From contig NZ_PYCN01000001.1 of the NCBI RefSeq assembly GCF_003062295.1, positions 640,001-704,000 on the forward strand: a DNA stretch of 64,000 nt, written 5' to 3'. Positions 45,164-54,314 of the stretch are shown here, piece by piece. Source of the DNA: Bradyrhizobium algeriense (lineage in GTDB: Bacteria; Pseudomonadota; Alphaproteobacteria; Rhizobiales; Xanthobacteraceae). How positions within the stretch are numbered: position 1 is the first letter of the stretch; every line of letters starts with the position of its first letter. The position numbers were made by a program, and so were the translations under genes. The notes beneath the pieces are model-generated. The model was not told the DNA's origin. It was given only the letters and a program-made list of their open reading frames with translations, and ran no database searches.

Positions 45164-45188
45164 GAGGGCGGTCGGTTCGACCGCCCTC
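45164..45188 (+). promoter_or_regulatory. Intercistronic hairpin between dctP and dctQ
   Basis: GAGGGCGGTCG, loop GTT, CGACCGCCCTC: a perfect 11-bp stem placed nine bases after the dctP stop and 70 bases before dctQ. It has no T run. In this position it could halt part of transcription or protect the dctP mRNA, giving more receptor than permease. Confidence 0.7.
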
Positions 45189-45258
45189 CATTCGCTCGCA
45201 GCCGATCTGCGTCCGCCCGCAAGGCGCGCCGCACGAACGGCCGGTGGTAGGGGGAGGG

Positions 45259-45822
45259 ATGGCTGAGATAACAGACAGGCAGTCGCCGGCGCTGCTGGCC
45301 ATAATCCGGATCATTGACGGCTTCACCGATCGAACCGGCACGATCATCTCGTGGCTGGCGGTGCCGCTTGTCCTGGCCGTCGCCTACGAGGTTGGAGCGC
45401 GCTACCTGTTCAACGCTCCGACCATATGGGCCTACGACGCAACCTACATGCTCTACGGCTCGCTGTTCATGCTCGGCGCGGCTTACGCGCTGCACAAGGG
45501 CGCTCACATCCGCACCGACTTTTTCTGGGAGAAGTTCTCCATCCGCAGGAAGGGCCTGATCGACACGATCTCCTACATTGTCTTCTTCTTCCCGAGCCTG
45601 ATCATGCTACTGCTGATCAGCTGGAACGAGTTTCACTACTCCTGGCAGATCAACGAGATGTCAGACCAGACGCCGTGGCGGCCGGTGCTGTGGCCGTTCA
45701 AGTTCGTCGTACCGCTCGCCTGCCTCTTGCTGCTGATTCAGGGCGTGTCCGAGTTGATCAAGAGCATCTACATGGTGCGCACCGGCGTCGAGCTCGAGCA
45801 CAAGGAGAAGGTCGAGATATGA
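45259..45822 (+). CDS. dctQ: TRAP transporter small permease (DctQ)
   Basis: A 187-residue inner-membrane protein with four helices. Helix 1-2 has the DctQ motif VAYEVGARYLFNAPTIWAYD (an E-x-x-x-R-Y-x-F pattern) and GGAYA-like AAYALHKGAHIRTDFF, both conserved in the family. GGGGAGGG lies upstream of the ATG at 45259. It overlaps dctM by four bases (ATGA), so the two are translationally coupled. It pairs with DctM to form the sodium- or proton-driven importer served by the upstream receptor. Confidence 0.93.
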   Translation: MAEITDRQSPALLAIIRIIDGFTDRTGTIISWLAVPLVLAVAYEVGARYLFNAPTIWAYDATYMLYGSLFMLGAAYALHKGAHIRTDFFWEKFSIRRKGLIDTISYIVFFFPSLIMLLLISWNEFHYSWQINEMSDQTPWRPVLWPFKFVVPLACLLLLIQGVSELIKSIYMVRTGVELEHKEKVEI

Positions 45823-47243
45823 CCGCAGACGCGCTCATCGGCGTCATCATGCTCCTGGTGCTGCTCGGAGCGATCTTCATCGGCGTGCCGATCTCGTTCA
45901 CGCTGCTGTTTCTCGCCTTTGCGTTCGGTTACCTGGGCATGGGCGCGACGGTCTTCGACCTTGCCTACTTCCAGACCATCGGCCTGATGAAAGAAGAACT
46001 GCTGGCCGCCGTGCCGCTGTTCATCTTCATGGGCTTCATCACCGAGCAGGCGGGGCTGATGGAACGCCTTTTCACGGCGTTCCGCATGCTGCTTGCACCG
46101 GTGCGCGGCGCACTCTTTCTCGTCGTGATCCTGACCTCGACCGTCTTCGCGATGGCGACGGGCATCGTCGGAGCCGCCGTCACCGTTCTTGGCATCATGG
46201 CCTCGCCGATCATGACGAAGGCGGGTTATGACGCCAAGCTTTCAGCGGGCACCATTACTGCAGGCGGCACGCTAGGCATTCTCATTCCCCCGTCGGTCAT
46301 GCTGATCGTGATGGGGCCGGTGCTCGGGGTGTCGGTCGCCGATCTCTATGCTGCAGCCTTCGGGCCGGGTTTCCTGCTGGCCGGCATGTACATCGCCTAC
46401 CTAATGATCCGCTCCTTCATGAACCCCAAACTCGGGCCGCCGGTGCCAATGGACGAGCGGATCTACTCGATGGGGTACATTGCGCGCGAGGTGATCGTCG
46501 GTACGCTGCCCCTGCTCGGGCTCATCACGGCGACGCTTGGCTCGATCATCGGGGGTCTTGCGACGCCGACGGAGGCCGCCGGCATCGGCAGCGTCGGCGC
46601 GCTGATCCTGGCCATCGCATATGGCAGGTTCTCGCTCGGCGGACTGCAACGAGCGCTGATATCGACGATGGCGACGTCGAGCATGGTCCTGCTGCTGGCG
46701 GTCACGTCGAACATTTTCGGGGCGGTGTTCGCTCGCCTCGGCTCGGCGAACTGGATCACCGAGACGATGCTCGGCCTCCAGTTGCCGTCCGGGCTCATGC
46801 TGATTGTCGTGCTGTTGCTGATTTTCCTGCTGGGCTGGCCGTTTGAGTGGCCAGCCATCATCCTGGTGTTCCTGCCGATCTTCTACCCCGTCGTGAAGGG
46901 CATGGGCATCGACCTCATATGGTTCGGAGCATTGGTTGCAGTGGTGCTGCAGACCGCCTTCCTGTCGCCGCCGGTCGCCATGTCAGCGTACTATCTCAGG
47001 CAGGTAGTCAAGGGCTGGAGTCTCGCGACGATTTACGCCGGCATGTTCCAGTTCATGATCCTGCAGGTGATCTGCGTCGGGCTGATGATCGCCTTCCCCG
47101 GCATTGCGACCTGGTTCCCGCATACGCTGCACGAGGCATCCCGCAGTCAGGTGATCCCCGAGGCGCACAGGAAAATCCTGGAACAGCAGAAGCTGGCGCC
47201 GTCCCTGGAAGACGACGACTGGTTGACACCAAAAAAGAAGTAG
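45819..47243 (+). CDS. dctM: TRAP transporter large permease (DctM)
   Basis: A 474-residue integral membrane protein with about 12 helices. Family motifs include AVPLFIFMGFITEQAGL, TGIVGAAVTVLGIMASPIM, AGTITAGGTLGILIPPSVML (the conserved GTLGxLIPPS), GGLATPTEAAGIGSVGALI and LPIFYPVVKGMGIDLIWFG. These form the ion and substrate pathway. The start overlaps the end of dctQ by four bases. The last 20 residues (SLEDDDWLTPKKK) are cytoplasmic. The gene ends 40 bases before the right copy of the flanking repeat. Confidence 0.95.
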   Translation: MTADALIGVIMLLVLLGAIFIGVPISFTLLFLAFAFGYLGMGATVFDLAYFQTIGLMKEELLAAVPLFIFMGFITEQAGLMERLFTAFRMLLAPVRGALFLVVILTSTVFAMATGIVGAAVTVLGIMASPIMTKAGYDAKLSAGTITAGGTLGILIPPSVMLIVMGPVLGVSVADLYAAAFGPGFLLAGMYIAYLMIRSFMNPKLGPPVPMDERIYSMGYIAREVIVGTLPLLGLITATLGSIIGGLATPTEAAGIGSVGALILAIAYGRFSLGGLQRALISTMATSSMVLLLAVTSNIFGAVFARLGSANWITETMLGLQLPSGLMLIVVLLLIFLLGWPFEWPAIILVFLPIFYPVVKGMGIDLIWFGALVAVVLQTAFLSPPVAMSAYYLRQVVKGWSLATIYAGMFQFMILQVICVGLMIAFPGIATWFPHTLHEASRSQVIPEAHRKILEQQKLAPSLEDDDWLTPKKK

Positions 47244-47282
47244 CCGGGCGTCGGCCGATTGAGTCGGCTCCTCCGGTTTCGC

Positions 47283-47873
47283 GCTACTCGCGCCTGAGAG
47301 GAATGCCGCACCTCGCGCATGCGAGTGGCACAGGTGGTTGGCAGGAGAGCTGTGGCCACTACCCGGCGCTTAGCTCGCTGCGTCCTTGATCGCGGTTTCG
47401 AAGGTCTTTGCGTCGAAGGCCGGCATACTCTGGATCCGCCCCAGACCCTGGGTCGCGTACCAGACGGAGAACGCGAGCATCGCCGCCTCATTCGGGGCAT
47501 CGACGATGTCGACGAAATCGTAGTAGCCCTGCGTGTAGTGGATCGACTCGATCTTGATGCCCAGCTTGTCGAGCTTTGCCTTGGCCTTGCCGGTTCGGTC
47601 CGATTGCTTGCTTGCCCACTCCGGGCTCAGATTACCAAGCAGCACATATTTCATGGCTACCTCCACGTGAGGTTGGATCATAAATGCGCGAAGGACCACA
47701 CGATTATACGCCTTCCGCGGACCGGTGCCATGCCGTTGTGCGTAGCGGGAACGGCAAGATATAGGTTCCCCTGCCTATCTCGGCCGACAAGCCCTACAGC
47801 CAGCGCCGTACTCGCGCGCGGTAGCGGCGATAGACGTCCCCGAACTTGCGCTCGAGATAGGCTTCCTCGCGGG
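47283..47873. repeat. Right copy of the ~590-bp direct repeat
   Basis: This copy holds the intact sequence context: GYD gene followed upstream by the entire isoprenylcysteine-methyltransferase-like gene, so it or its ancestor is probably the original locus. Differences from the left copy are scattered (for example CGCGCATGCGAGTGGC here, CGCGCCAGCGAAGTGGC there). Confidence 0.9.
47370..47654 (-). CDS. GYD domain-containing protein (copy 2)
   Basis: The second 94-residue GYD protein, identical to the first except for one Ser-to-Gly change (DRTGKAKAK). It keeps the same GGAGGTAGCC ribosome site. Here it lies downstream of the full isoprenylcysteine-methyltransferase-like gene on the same strand, with 140 bases between. 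Its presence in both repeats shows that the gene was duplicated recently or kept similar by conversion. Confidence 0.9.
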   Translation of the reverse strand: MKYVLLGNLSPEWASKQSDRTGKAKAKLDKLGIKIESIHYTQGYYDFVDIVDAPNEAAMLAFSVWYATQGLGRIQSMPAFDAKTFETAIKDAAS

Positions 47874-48264
47874 CGATCACACCGTAGCGGATGACAAGCG
47901 CGAAGGGCACCAGCGTCGTCAGCAGCCAGAGGCTATCGAAGGCAATGGCCAGGCCGATGAGCCCCAGCACCATGCCGAGATAGATGGGGTTGCGCGTGAA
48001 GCGGTAGGGGCCGGCCTCGACGATGGTCGTGGTCGGCAGGTTGGTGGGCACGTTCGAGCCGGCCCGGGTCATGGTAAAGATCGCCCACGCGAACAGCGCC
48101 AGCGCAAGGACAAACACTATTGCGCCGAGCCAGCCTGCAGATATCGCGGCCGGCAAGAACGGCAAGGGCATGAGCCAGTTTAGCGCGAGCCCGGCCAACA
48201 CCGCGAGCGCCCACGCGATCGGCGGCCGGACAATGACGCCAGCGGTATCTGTCGTGTCAGCCAT
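47794..48264 (-). CDS. Isoprenylcysteine carboxylmethyltransferase-family membrane protein (intact copy)
   Basis: A 156-residue membrane protein with four to five helices of the ICMT/PEMT-like family. The SAM-binding and catalytic signature is AGPYRFTRNPIYLGMVLG (RxxRNPxY), followed by IAREEAYLERKFGDVYRRY (EExxLxxxFG). It would use SAM to methylate a membrane-associated substrate, perhaps a lipid or sulfur compound; bacteria lack prenylated CAAX proteins, so the substrate is unknown. AGGTCC precedes the ATG at 48264. Only its last 25 codons exist in the left repeat. Confidence 0.88.
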   Translation of the reverse strand: MADTTDTAGVIVRPPIAWALAVLAGLALNWLMPLPFLPAAISAGWLGAIVFVLALALFAWAIFTMTRAGSNVPTNLPTTTIVEAGPYRFTRNPIYLGMVLGLIGLAIAFDSLWLLTTLVPFALVIRYGVIAREEAYLERKFGDVYRRYRARVRRWL

Positions 48265-48394
48265 GGCGGGACCTGTGAACCTGCGCTCCTTTTGATGTGG
48301 CCAGCTGAAGACTGTTTGCAAACGTAGCGCAAAATCGCAGGCAGTCCGACATTTCCCGGCTGGATTCCCGGCGCCCTTGTAGAAGCACGATGCC

Positions 48395-48736
48395 TCAGCG
48401 CTGATATCGGCTCCCGCTCGGGATTCTTGCCGCAACGTCAGGTCGGTTTTTCTCGAGCCAGGCCAGAGCCTCCGGACCTTCGACGATGCACTCGAACGTT
48501 TCCCAGGTTGGGTCCTCGAGGGATTCCGGTTGAAGCCGCTCTGCCGCGTACGCAACGAGTTCGTGCAAGCGTTCGTATCCTCGTCGGCCCTCAAGGGATT
48601 CCGCAACCGCCGTGCTGGCCCACCCTCGCTGGGCCAAATCGATAATGCTCGTAGCGTCAGCCTCGCTGAACCAGGGCGAGGCATCGAACTCGAAACAGAG
48701 GACGTTATCGGCCGTATGGCAAGTATCGTGGATCAT
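48395..48736 (-). CDS. Hypothetical protein, 113 residues
   Basis: A small acidic cytosolic protein (MIHDTCHTADNVLCFEFDAS ... TWETFECIVEGPEALAWL). The start at 48736 has GGGAA upstream; an in-frame ATG at 48817 would add 27 residues. It has no signal peptide, no membrane segment and no motif I recognise. The frame is clean and the composition is protein-like (alternating hydrophobic and acidic). It lies downstream on the same strand as the glutamate dehydrogenase only across a short gap at its other end. Confidence 0.6.
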   Translation of the reverse strand: MIHDTCHTADNVLCFEFDASPWFSEADATSIIDLAQRGWASTAVAESLEGRRGYERLHELVAYAAERLQPESLEDPTWETFECIVEGPEALAWLEKNRPDVAARIPSGSRYQR

Positions 48737-48835
48737 TGGATTCCCGTACCGGCGCGAACCGTGCTGAGACGAGCCTTGAGCCGAACAATCTCGTCCCATC
48801 GCACTCCAGAGTGCCATTTCGTTGTCGCATAGCCA

Positions 48836-51800
48836 TCAGTTCTTGACCAAATCCCCCAGCAAGTTTGCCGCCACCGTCAGCTTGGCAAGCGTGAGGCCAC
48901 TGGCCGCGATCTCCTCGACAGAGCGTCGGATACGGGTCGCCTCAGGATGGGCCGCGAGCCAGTTCCCGGCCGCTTGCTGGCCGGAATCGCCGTTTGCCAG
49001 CATGCTGGCGACCAGTCTTCTTTCCGCTGCCGCGATCTGGTCGATGGCCCGATCGATGGCGAGACGTTCGAAATTATCGTTCGCCGGAACGCTGCGTGCG
49101 CCGGCGATGATGCGATCGAGGCGGAAATTGGCCTCGGCGGCAAAGAACGTCGTCTCGGTGTCACTGATGGCCCGGTTGGTACGCTCCGCAACGAGCACGA
49201 TATCCGGTGCCGAGACCAGGGCGTCGAGATCGGCGAGTTCGCCGGCAAGGTCGGCCGGGACGCCGGCATCGATCAGGTCCTGCCGCCGCTTGCTGCGCCC
49301 GGCCTGCAAGTCTTCCGGCAGGGTCCTGTCAAGTCCGGCGGCGATCTGCCGGATACCGGGGCCGAAGCGTGCGATGACCGAGTCCAGGCCGACCGTTAAA
49401 TCGACATTGCGCACATACCAGACCATGCGGGAGAGCAGCAGATCCTGAATCGCTGCGTAGAGACTGAGCTGCAACTGCCCGTCGATACGGGTGTCTAATC
49501 CATCGATCGCATCGTGGAGCCGCTTGAGGCCGTAGGATTCATCCACCGCCACGAGGGCCGTGACGACGGTAGGCACGTCGGCTCCCGTCTGGTCGATCAG
49601 GCGCACGACGCAAGCCGGGCCGCAGCGATTGATCACGGCATTGGCGAGATTGGTCGAGATGATCTCCCGCCGAAGGCGATGGGCTTGCACCGAATCGGGA
49701 AATTTGTCCTGAACTTCGTGCGGGAAATATTGGGACAATTCGCGGGCGAGATAGGGATCGTCCGGCACCGCGCTGACGAGCAGGTCATCGTAAAGCGTCA
49801 GCTTGGCGTAGGCGAGCAAAACGGCAAGTTCCGGGCGCGTCAGGGCTTGGCCGCGGCGGGCGCGTTCGGCGATAGCCGCGTCGTCCGGCAGGAACTCCAC
49901 GGCGCGGCTTAAAAGGCCGCGCTGCTCGAGAGACTGCATCAGGCGGGAGAGGAAGCCGGTCTCGGCCACCCCCTTGCGTTCGGCGAGCGAAAGCGCAAGC
50001 GTCTGCTGATAATTGTTGCGCAACACCAGCGCGCTTACCTCGTCGGTCATCGCGGCAAGCAGGCTGTTGCGGTCAGCCGGACTGAGGCGTCCTTCGCGCT
50101 CGGGGCGCGCCAGCGCGATCTTGATATTGACCTCGACGTCGGAGGTGTTCACTCCGGCCGAATTGTCGATGGCATCGGTGTTGAGCTTGATGCCGTGCTG
50201 CGCCGCTTCGATGCGCCCCCGCTGGGTCACGCCGAGATTGGCGCCTTCGCCGATCACCCGGGCGCGGATATCAGCGCCGGTGACACGGATCGGATCGTTG
50301 GCGCGATCGCCAACCTGATCGTCACTTTCCCCCGACGCACGGATCAAGGTGCCGATGCCGCCAAACCAGAGCAGGTCGACGCGTGCCTTGAGAATCGCCG
50401 TCATTACCTCGAAAGGCGTTGCTTGCGGCTTGTCGAGATCAAGCAAGGCGCGCACTTCCGGCGCGAGTGGGATTGCCTTGAGCGAGCGAGGGAATACGCC
50501 GCCGCCTTGCGAGATCAGCGACTTGTTATAATCCTGCCAGCTCGATCGCGGCAGGCCGAACATGCGCAAGCGCTCGGCATGGCTGATCGCGGGGTCGGGC
50601 GAAGGATCGATGAAAATGTCGCGGTGATCAAAAGCTGCGACGAGCCTGGTCGTCGGCGAAAGCAGCATGCCGTTGCCGAAGACGTCGCCGGACATGTCGC
50701 CGACACCGGCGACGGTGAAGGGCATGGTCTGGATGTCGGTGCCGAGCTCGCGGAAGTGGCGCTTGACCGCTTCCCAGGCACCGCGCGCGGTGATGCCCAT
50801 CTTCTTGTGGTCATAGCCCTGGCTGCCGCCGGAGGCGAAGGCATCGCCGAGCCAATGGCCCTTCTCGGCCGAGATACCGTTGGCGATGTCGGAGAAGGTG
50901 GCGGTGCCCTTGTCGGCGGCTACCACGAGATAGGGGTCGTCGCCGTCATGCCGCACGGTGCTATCGGGCGGCACAATGGTGTCGCCGTCGAGATTGTCGG
51001 TGAGCTCGAGCAGCGAGCGAATGAAGATGCGATAGGCTTCCGTGCCTTCCGCCATCCAGGCGTCGCGATTGGAGGGCGGCGGCAGGCGCTTTGGCACAAA
51101 GCCGCCTTTGGCGCCGACCGGTACGATCACGGCGTTCTTGACCTGTTGCGCCTTGACCAGGCCGAGGATCTCGGTGCGGAAATCCTGCGGCCGGTCGGAC
51201 CAGCGCAACCCGCCACGCGCGACCTTGCCGAAGCGCAGGTGGATGCCCTCGACGCGAGGCGAATAGACGAAAATCTCGTAGAGCGGTCGCGGCGCCGGCA
51301 GGTCCTCGATCTTGCGCGCGTCGAACTTGAAGGAGATCACCGCACGCGGATGTCCGTCCTCGCCGATCTGCCACAGGTTGGTGCGGATGGTTGCCTGCAC
51401 CAGATTGGTGAAACGGCGCAGGATGCGGTCTTCATCGAGCGAGGCGACCGATTTGAGCTGCTCCTCGATCTCGGTGAGGAGGGTCGTCTCACGCGACGAA
51501 CGCTCGGCATCCGTGATGGCGAGGCGCGGATCGAGGCGGGCCTGAAACAGGGCGACCATGTTGGCGGTGATCGCGGCGTTCTTGCGCAAGGTCTCCCACA
51601 TGTAGTCCTGGCTGAACGGAGCGCGGATCTGGTGCAGGTAGCGGGACAGCGCCCGGATCGCCGAAACTTCGCGCCAGCTCAGGGCCGTGCGCAGGATGAG
51701 GGCGTTGTATCCGTCGGACTCGGCGCGATCGCGGACCACCGCCATGATCGAGGCTTCCAGGCGATGGTTGAATTCGGGGTTGATCTCGATCGGCTGGCCG

Positions 51801-53656
51801 TCGGCGGTCTCGATCGTCATATCGTGCAGCCATACCGGCGCCGGCACCGGCGTGGCGCGGGGCGAGATCTGATAGGTGCGTTCGTTGATCACGCGCATGC
51901 CGTGATTTTCGATTACCGGCACGCGATAGGACAGCGACAGGGGCGCGCCATGCGAGAATACCTTCAGGCCGAAGCGCTTAGGATCGTCGTCGCGCGCGGA
52001 GCGGTGAACCGAAATCATCACCGGACGGGCGGGCGTGATCTTCTCGATGGTGGCGATATCGGTGATCGCCTGCGATGCATCGAAAACTTCGGTATAGCCG
52101 CCGGTAAAGGCCTGGGCGTAACGGTTGGCAAGCATGCGCGCGCGCATGCCATCAGTGGACCCGGCCAGCGCGGCCTTCAGCTTGTCGCCCCAGGTCGCGG
52201 CAATGGCGCTGATCCCGGCTTCCAGCGTGGCGCGCTCGACGACGGGCGTCTCACCTTCATAACGTCCGATGATGTAGTGGACGCGCGCAAGTGCTCCTTC
52301 GGGGAAGGACACATAAGAGGCGGAAAGGCTTCCCTTGTAGATCTGCGCCAGGAAGGCAGCGACGCGCATGCGCACGTCGGTGTCGTATTTCTCGCGCGGA
52401 ATGAAGACGAGGATGGAGACGAAGCGATCGAACTTGTCAGCCCGGGCCAGCGCCCGCAAGCGGGGGCGCTCGTAGAGAATCAGAACCTCCATGACGAAAT
52501 TGTAGAGAGTCTCGACGTCGACCTGGACGATCTCGTCACGCGGATAATCTTCCAGAATGTGCAGGAGCGCCTTGCCCGAATGGCTGTTCGGATCGAAGCC
52601 GGCGCTCTGGAGCACCAGCTCTACCTTGTGGCGGACATAGGGGATTTGCCGCACCGAGCGGGTATAGGCGCCCGAGGTGAACAAACCGACGAGACGCAGT
52701 TCGCCCTCCAGCCTGCCGTCGGACGAATAGAGTTTGATGCCGACGTAGTCCATCCGTACGCGGCGATGAACGCGGCTGCTCACATTGGCCTTGATGACGA
52801 TGAGGACGGTCGGCTCGCGCATGAACTCGCGAATTTCCGGCGTCATCACCACCATTTCGGTGCCGCGGCGCAAGACCTTCACATCGGGATCGCGCAGGAT
52901 GCCAAGGCCTTCGCCGGTCGAGATGTCGTCCAGCGCATCGCTGTTTGGCGAGAAGCGATATTCGCGCAGGCCCAGAAAGGTGAAGTTGTCGGCGCACAGC
53001 CATTGCAGGAACTGGCCGGCTTCGGCGACATCGTCGATCGGCAGTGGCGGCGGATTGGAGGCGAGCGTCTTGATCGCTTCCTCGACGCGGGCACGCATGG
53101 CGCGCCAATCGGTGACGCAGGCGCGTACGTCATTGAGCGTCTTGGTAAGGCTGTCGATCAGCCTCTCGCGGTCGGCACCGGAGTCGAGACGGGCGATGTG
53201 GAAATGGATCAGGCTTTCGCGCTCGCCCTTTGCCCCCGCTGGCAGCGTTTCGCCGTAGAAGCGCAGGAGCTTGCCTTGCCCGTCGCGCTCCACGGCGATG
53301 ATCGGGTGAGCGACCAGCGTGACGTCGATGCCCTGCTCGGCGAGTTCCGCCATGGTCGAATCGAACAGGAAGGGCATATTGTCGTTGAGAACTTCGAGCA
53401 CGGAAATCTCGCGGCCGTCAGGCATGGCCGGATTGATCACGCGGATATCGGCACTGCCGGCCGTACGCTGCTGCACATGTTCCCAGGCCTGTTCCGCCAG
53501 GAAGGCCAGGGACGGGGCGTCGTAGCTGGCAAGATCCTCGAGGTTCGTATGGCCGAACAGGAGCTCGGCAAAGGCCCGGGAGGTCTTGCCCGGCCGCACG
53601 CTTCCCGCCGCCTCGCGGATCAGTGTTGCCCGGGCCTTGTCGTCACGCAGCGCCAT
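48836..53656 (-). CDS. gdhB: NAD-specific glutamate dehydrogenase, 180-kDa class
   Basis: A 1606-residue enzyme of the large NAD-GDH class that deaminates glutamate to 2-oxoglutarate and ammonia, feeding carbon into the TCA cycle. Long N-terminal ACT-like and linker regions (to about residue 700) precede the catalytic core: GGLRWSDRPQDFRTEILGLV, QQVKNAVIVPVGAKGGFV (catalytic Lys region) and FVDPSPDPA-type NAD-domain sequence, then the C-terminal helical part. GGAGGACGTT precedes the ATG at 53656; four more codons upstream (MEDV) are possible. The gene is monocistronic here. Antisense frames of over 1200 codons are GC-driven shadows. Confidence 0.95.
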   Translation of the reverse strand: MALRDDKARATLIREAAGSVRPGKTSRAFAELLFGHTNLEDLASYDAPSLAFLAEQAWEHVQQRTAGSADIRVINPAMPDGREISVLEVLNDNMPFLFDSTMAELAEQGIDVTLVAHPIIAVERDGQGKLLRFYGETLPAGAKGERESLIHFHIARLDSGADRERLIDSLTKTLNDVRACVTDWRAMRARVEEAIKTLASNPPPLPIDDVAEAGQFLQWLCADNFTFLGLREYRFSPNSDALDDISTGEGLGILRDPDVKVLRRGTEMVVMTPEIREFMREPTVLIVIKANVSSRVHRRVRMDYVGIKLYSSDGRLEGELRLVGLFTSGAYTRSVRQIPYVRHKVELVLQSAGFDPNSHSGKALLHILEDYPRDEIVQVDVETLYNFVMEVLILYERPRLRALARADKFDRFVSILVFIPREKYDTDVRMRVAAFLAQIYKGSLSASYVSFPEGALARVHYIIGRYEGETPVVERATLEAGISAIAATWGDKLKAALAGSTDGMRARMLANRYAQAFTGGYTEVFDASQAITDIATIEKITPARPVMISVHRSARDDDPKRFGLKVFSHGAPLSLSYRVPVIENHGMRVINERTYQISPRATPVPAPVWLHDMTIETADGQPIEINPEFNHRLEASIMAVVRDRAESDGYNALILRTALSWREVSAIRALSRYLHQIRAPFSQDYMWETLRKNAAITANMVALFQARLDPRLAITDAERSSRETTLLTEIEEQLKSVASLDEDRILRRFTNLVQATIRTNLWQIGEDGHPRAVISFKFDARKIEDLPAPRPLYEIFVYSPRVEGIHLRFGKVARGGLRWSDRPQDFRTEILGLVKAQQVKNAVIVPVGAKGGFVPKRLPPPSNRDAWMAEGTEAYRIFIRSLLELTDNLDGDTIVPPDSTVRHDGDDPYLVVAADKGTATFSDIANGISAEKGHWLGDAFASGGSQGYDHKKMGITARGAWEAVKRHFRELGTDIQTMPFTVAGVGDMSGDVFGNGMLLSPTTRLVAAFDHRDIFIDPSPDPAISHAERLRMFGLPRSSWQDYNKSLISQGGGVFPRSLKAIPLAPEVRALLDLDKPQATPFEVMTAILKARVDLLWFGGIGTLIRASGESDDQVGDRANDPIRVTGADIRARVIGEGANLGVTQRGRIEAAQHGIKLNTDAIDNSAGVNTSDVEVNIKIALARPEREGRLSPADRNSLLAAMTDEVSALVLRNNYQQTLALSLAERKGVAETGFLSRLMQSLEQRGLLSRAVEFLPDDAAIAERARRGQALTRPELAVLLAYAKLTLYDDLLVSAVPDDPYLARELSQYFPHEVQDKFPDSVQAHRLRREIISTNLANAVINRCGPACVVRLIDQTGADVPTVVTALVAVDESYGLKRLHDAIDGLDTRIDGQLQLSLYAAIQDLLLSRMVWYVRNVDLTVGLDSVIARFGPGIRQIAAGLDRTLPEDLQAGRSKRRQDLIDAGVPADLAGELADLDALVSAPDIVLVAERTNRAISDTETTFFAAEANFRLDRIIAGARSVPANDNFERLAIDRAIDQIAAAERRLVASMLANGDSGQQAAGNWLAAHPEATRIRRSVEEIAASGLTLAKLTVAANLLGDLVKN

Positions 53657-54314
53657 AACGTCCTCCATTTCCCGCGCCGTCCGACCGCAGTCACGAACGT
53701 CCGCTTGATTTTGGAGTGCATCTCTACGAGCGCCATTGTCTTGACCGCGGTCGATCGCGAAAGCGAAATCCTCGGTTTCGGAGCTTCGGTAGCGCCTGAT
53801 GACAATACCATGCCAGAGCGACCAAGGCGCGAGCTGTCGTGAGGCGTGCCAAAAAATTCCCCACGGTGGCGAGTAAGACCGAAATCGGTGCCGACGACCG
53901 CCGAACCGTCAATTATCTGGCAAAATCACAAGCAATTTCAATTGTGTAGGGGTTCGCTTTTTTTGTTCTGAATGGCGCGCCACTTAGGTACAGAACTGGG
54001 CGCGCCAAAACCCGCCATTTTTGCGCTTGAGGCGGCGACCAGCGTGCGCAAGAGCACGCTTTTCGATCCCATGATGCGTAGTTCTTTCTGACTTCGACCC
54101 GTTGGGCGAGCGCACGCATGTGATCGCGGCGGTAGCCTCCGCTATCGGCCCGCACGCGAGTGTGGGCTGTCCTGGCAGTTGCGCGCGGCGAGTCCGATGC
54201 CGGCCGAGGCACCGACGAAACACTGTCGCTCCGATGGTTTCGCAATGCGCATTGGCGCCGGCGCCCGGAAGAGCGTCCGCGCGCCGTCGTGTGAGCAGTG
54301 AGCGGGCAGTGTTG
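53657..54314. other. Intergenic stretch without a recognisable gene
   Basis: Only Arg- and Ala-rich frames occur on both strands, with no good ribosome site, no family pattern and strong base bias at the wrong codon positions. It holds the gdhB promoter region; no clear -10/-35 was found. Confidence 0.6.

Noticed and set aside
50195..53842. A 1215-codon open frame antisense to glutamate dehydrogenase
   Set aside because: It mirrors the coding frame of a certain gene in high-GC DNA, its product is rich in Asp, Arg, Gly and His without any fold pattern, and it has no ribosome site.
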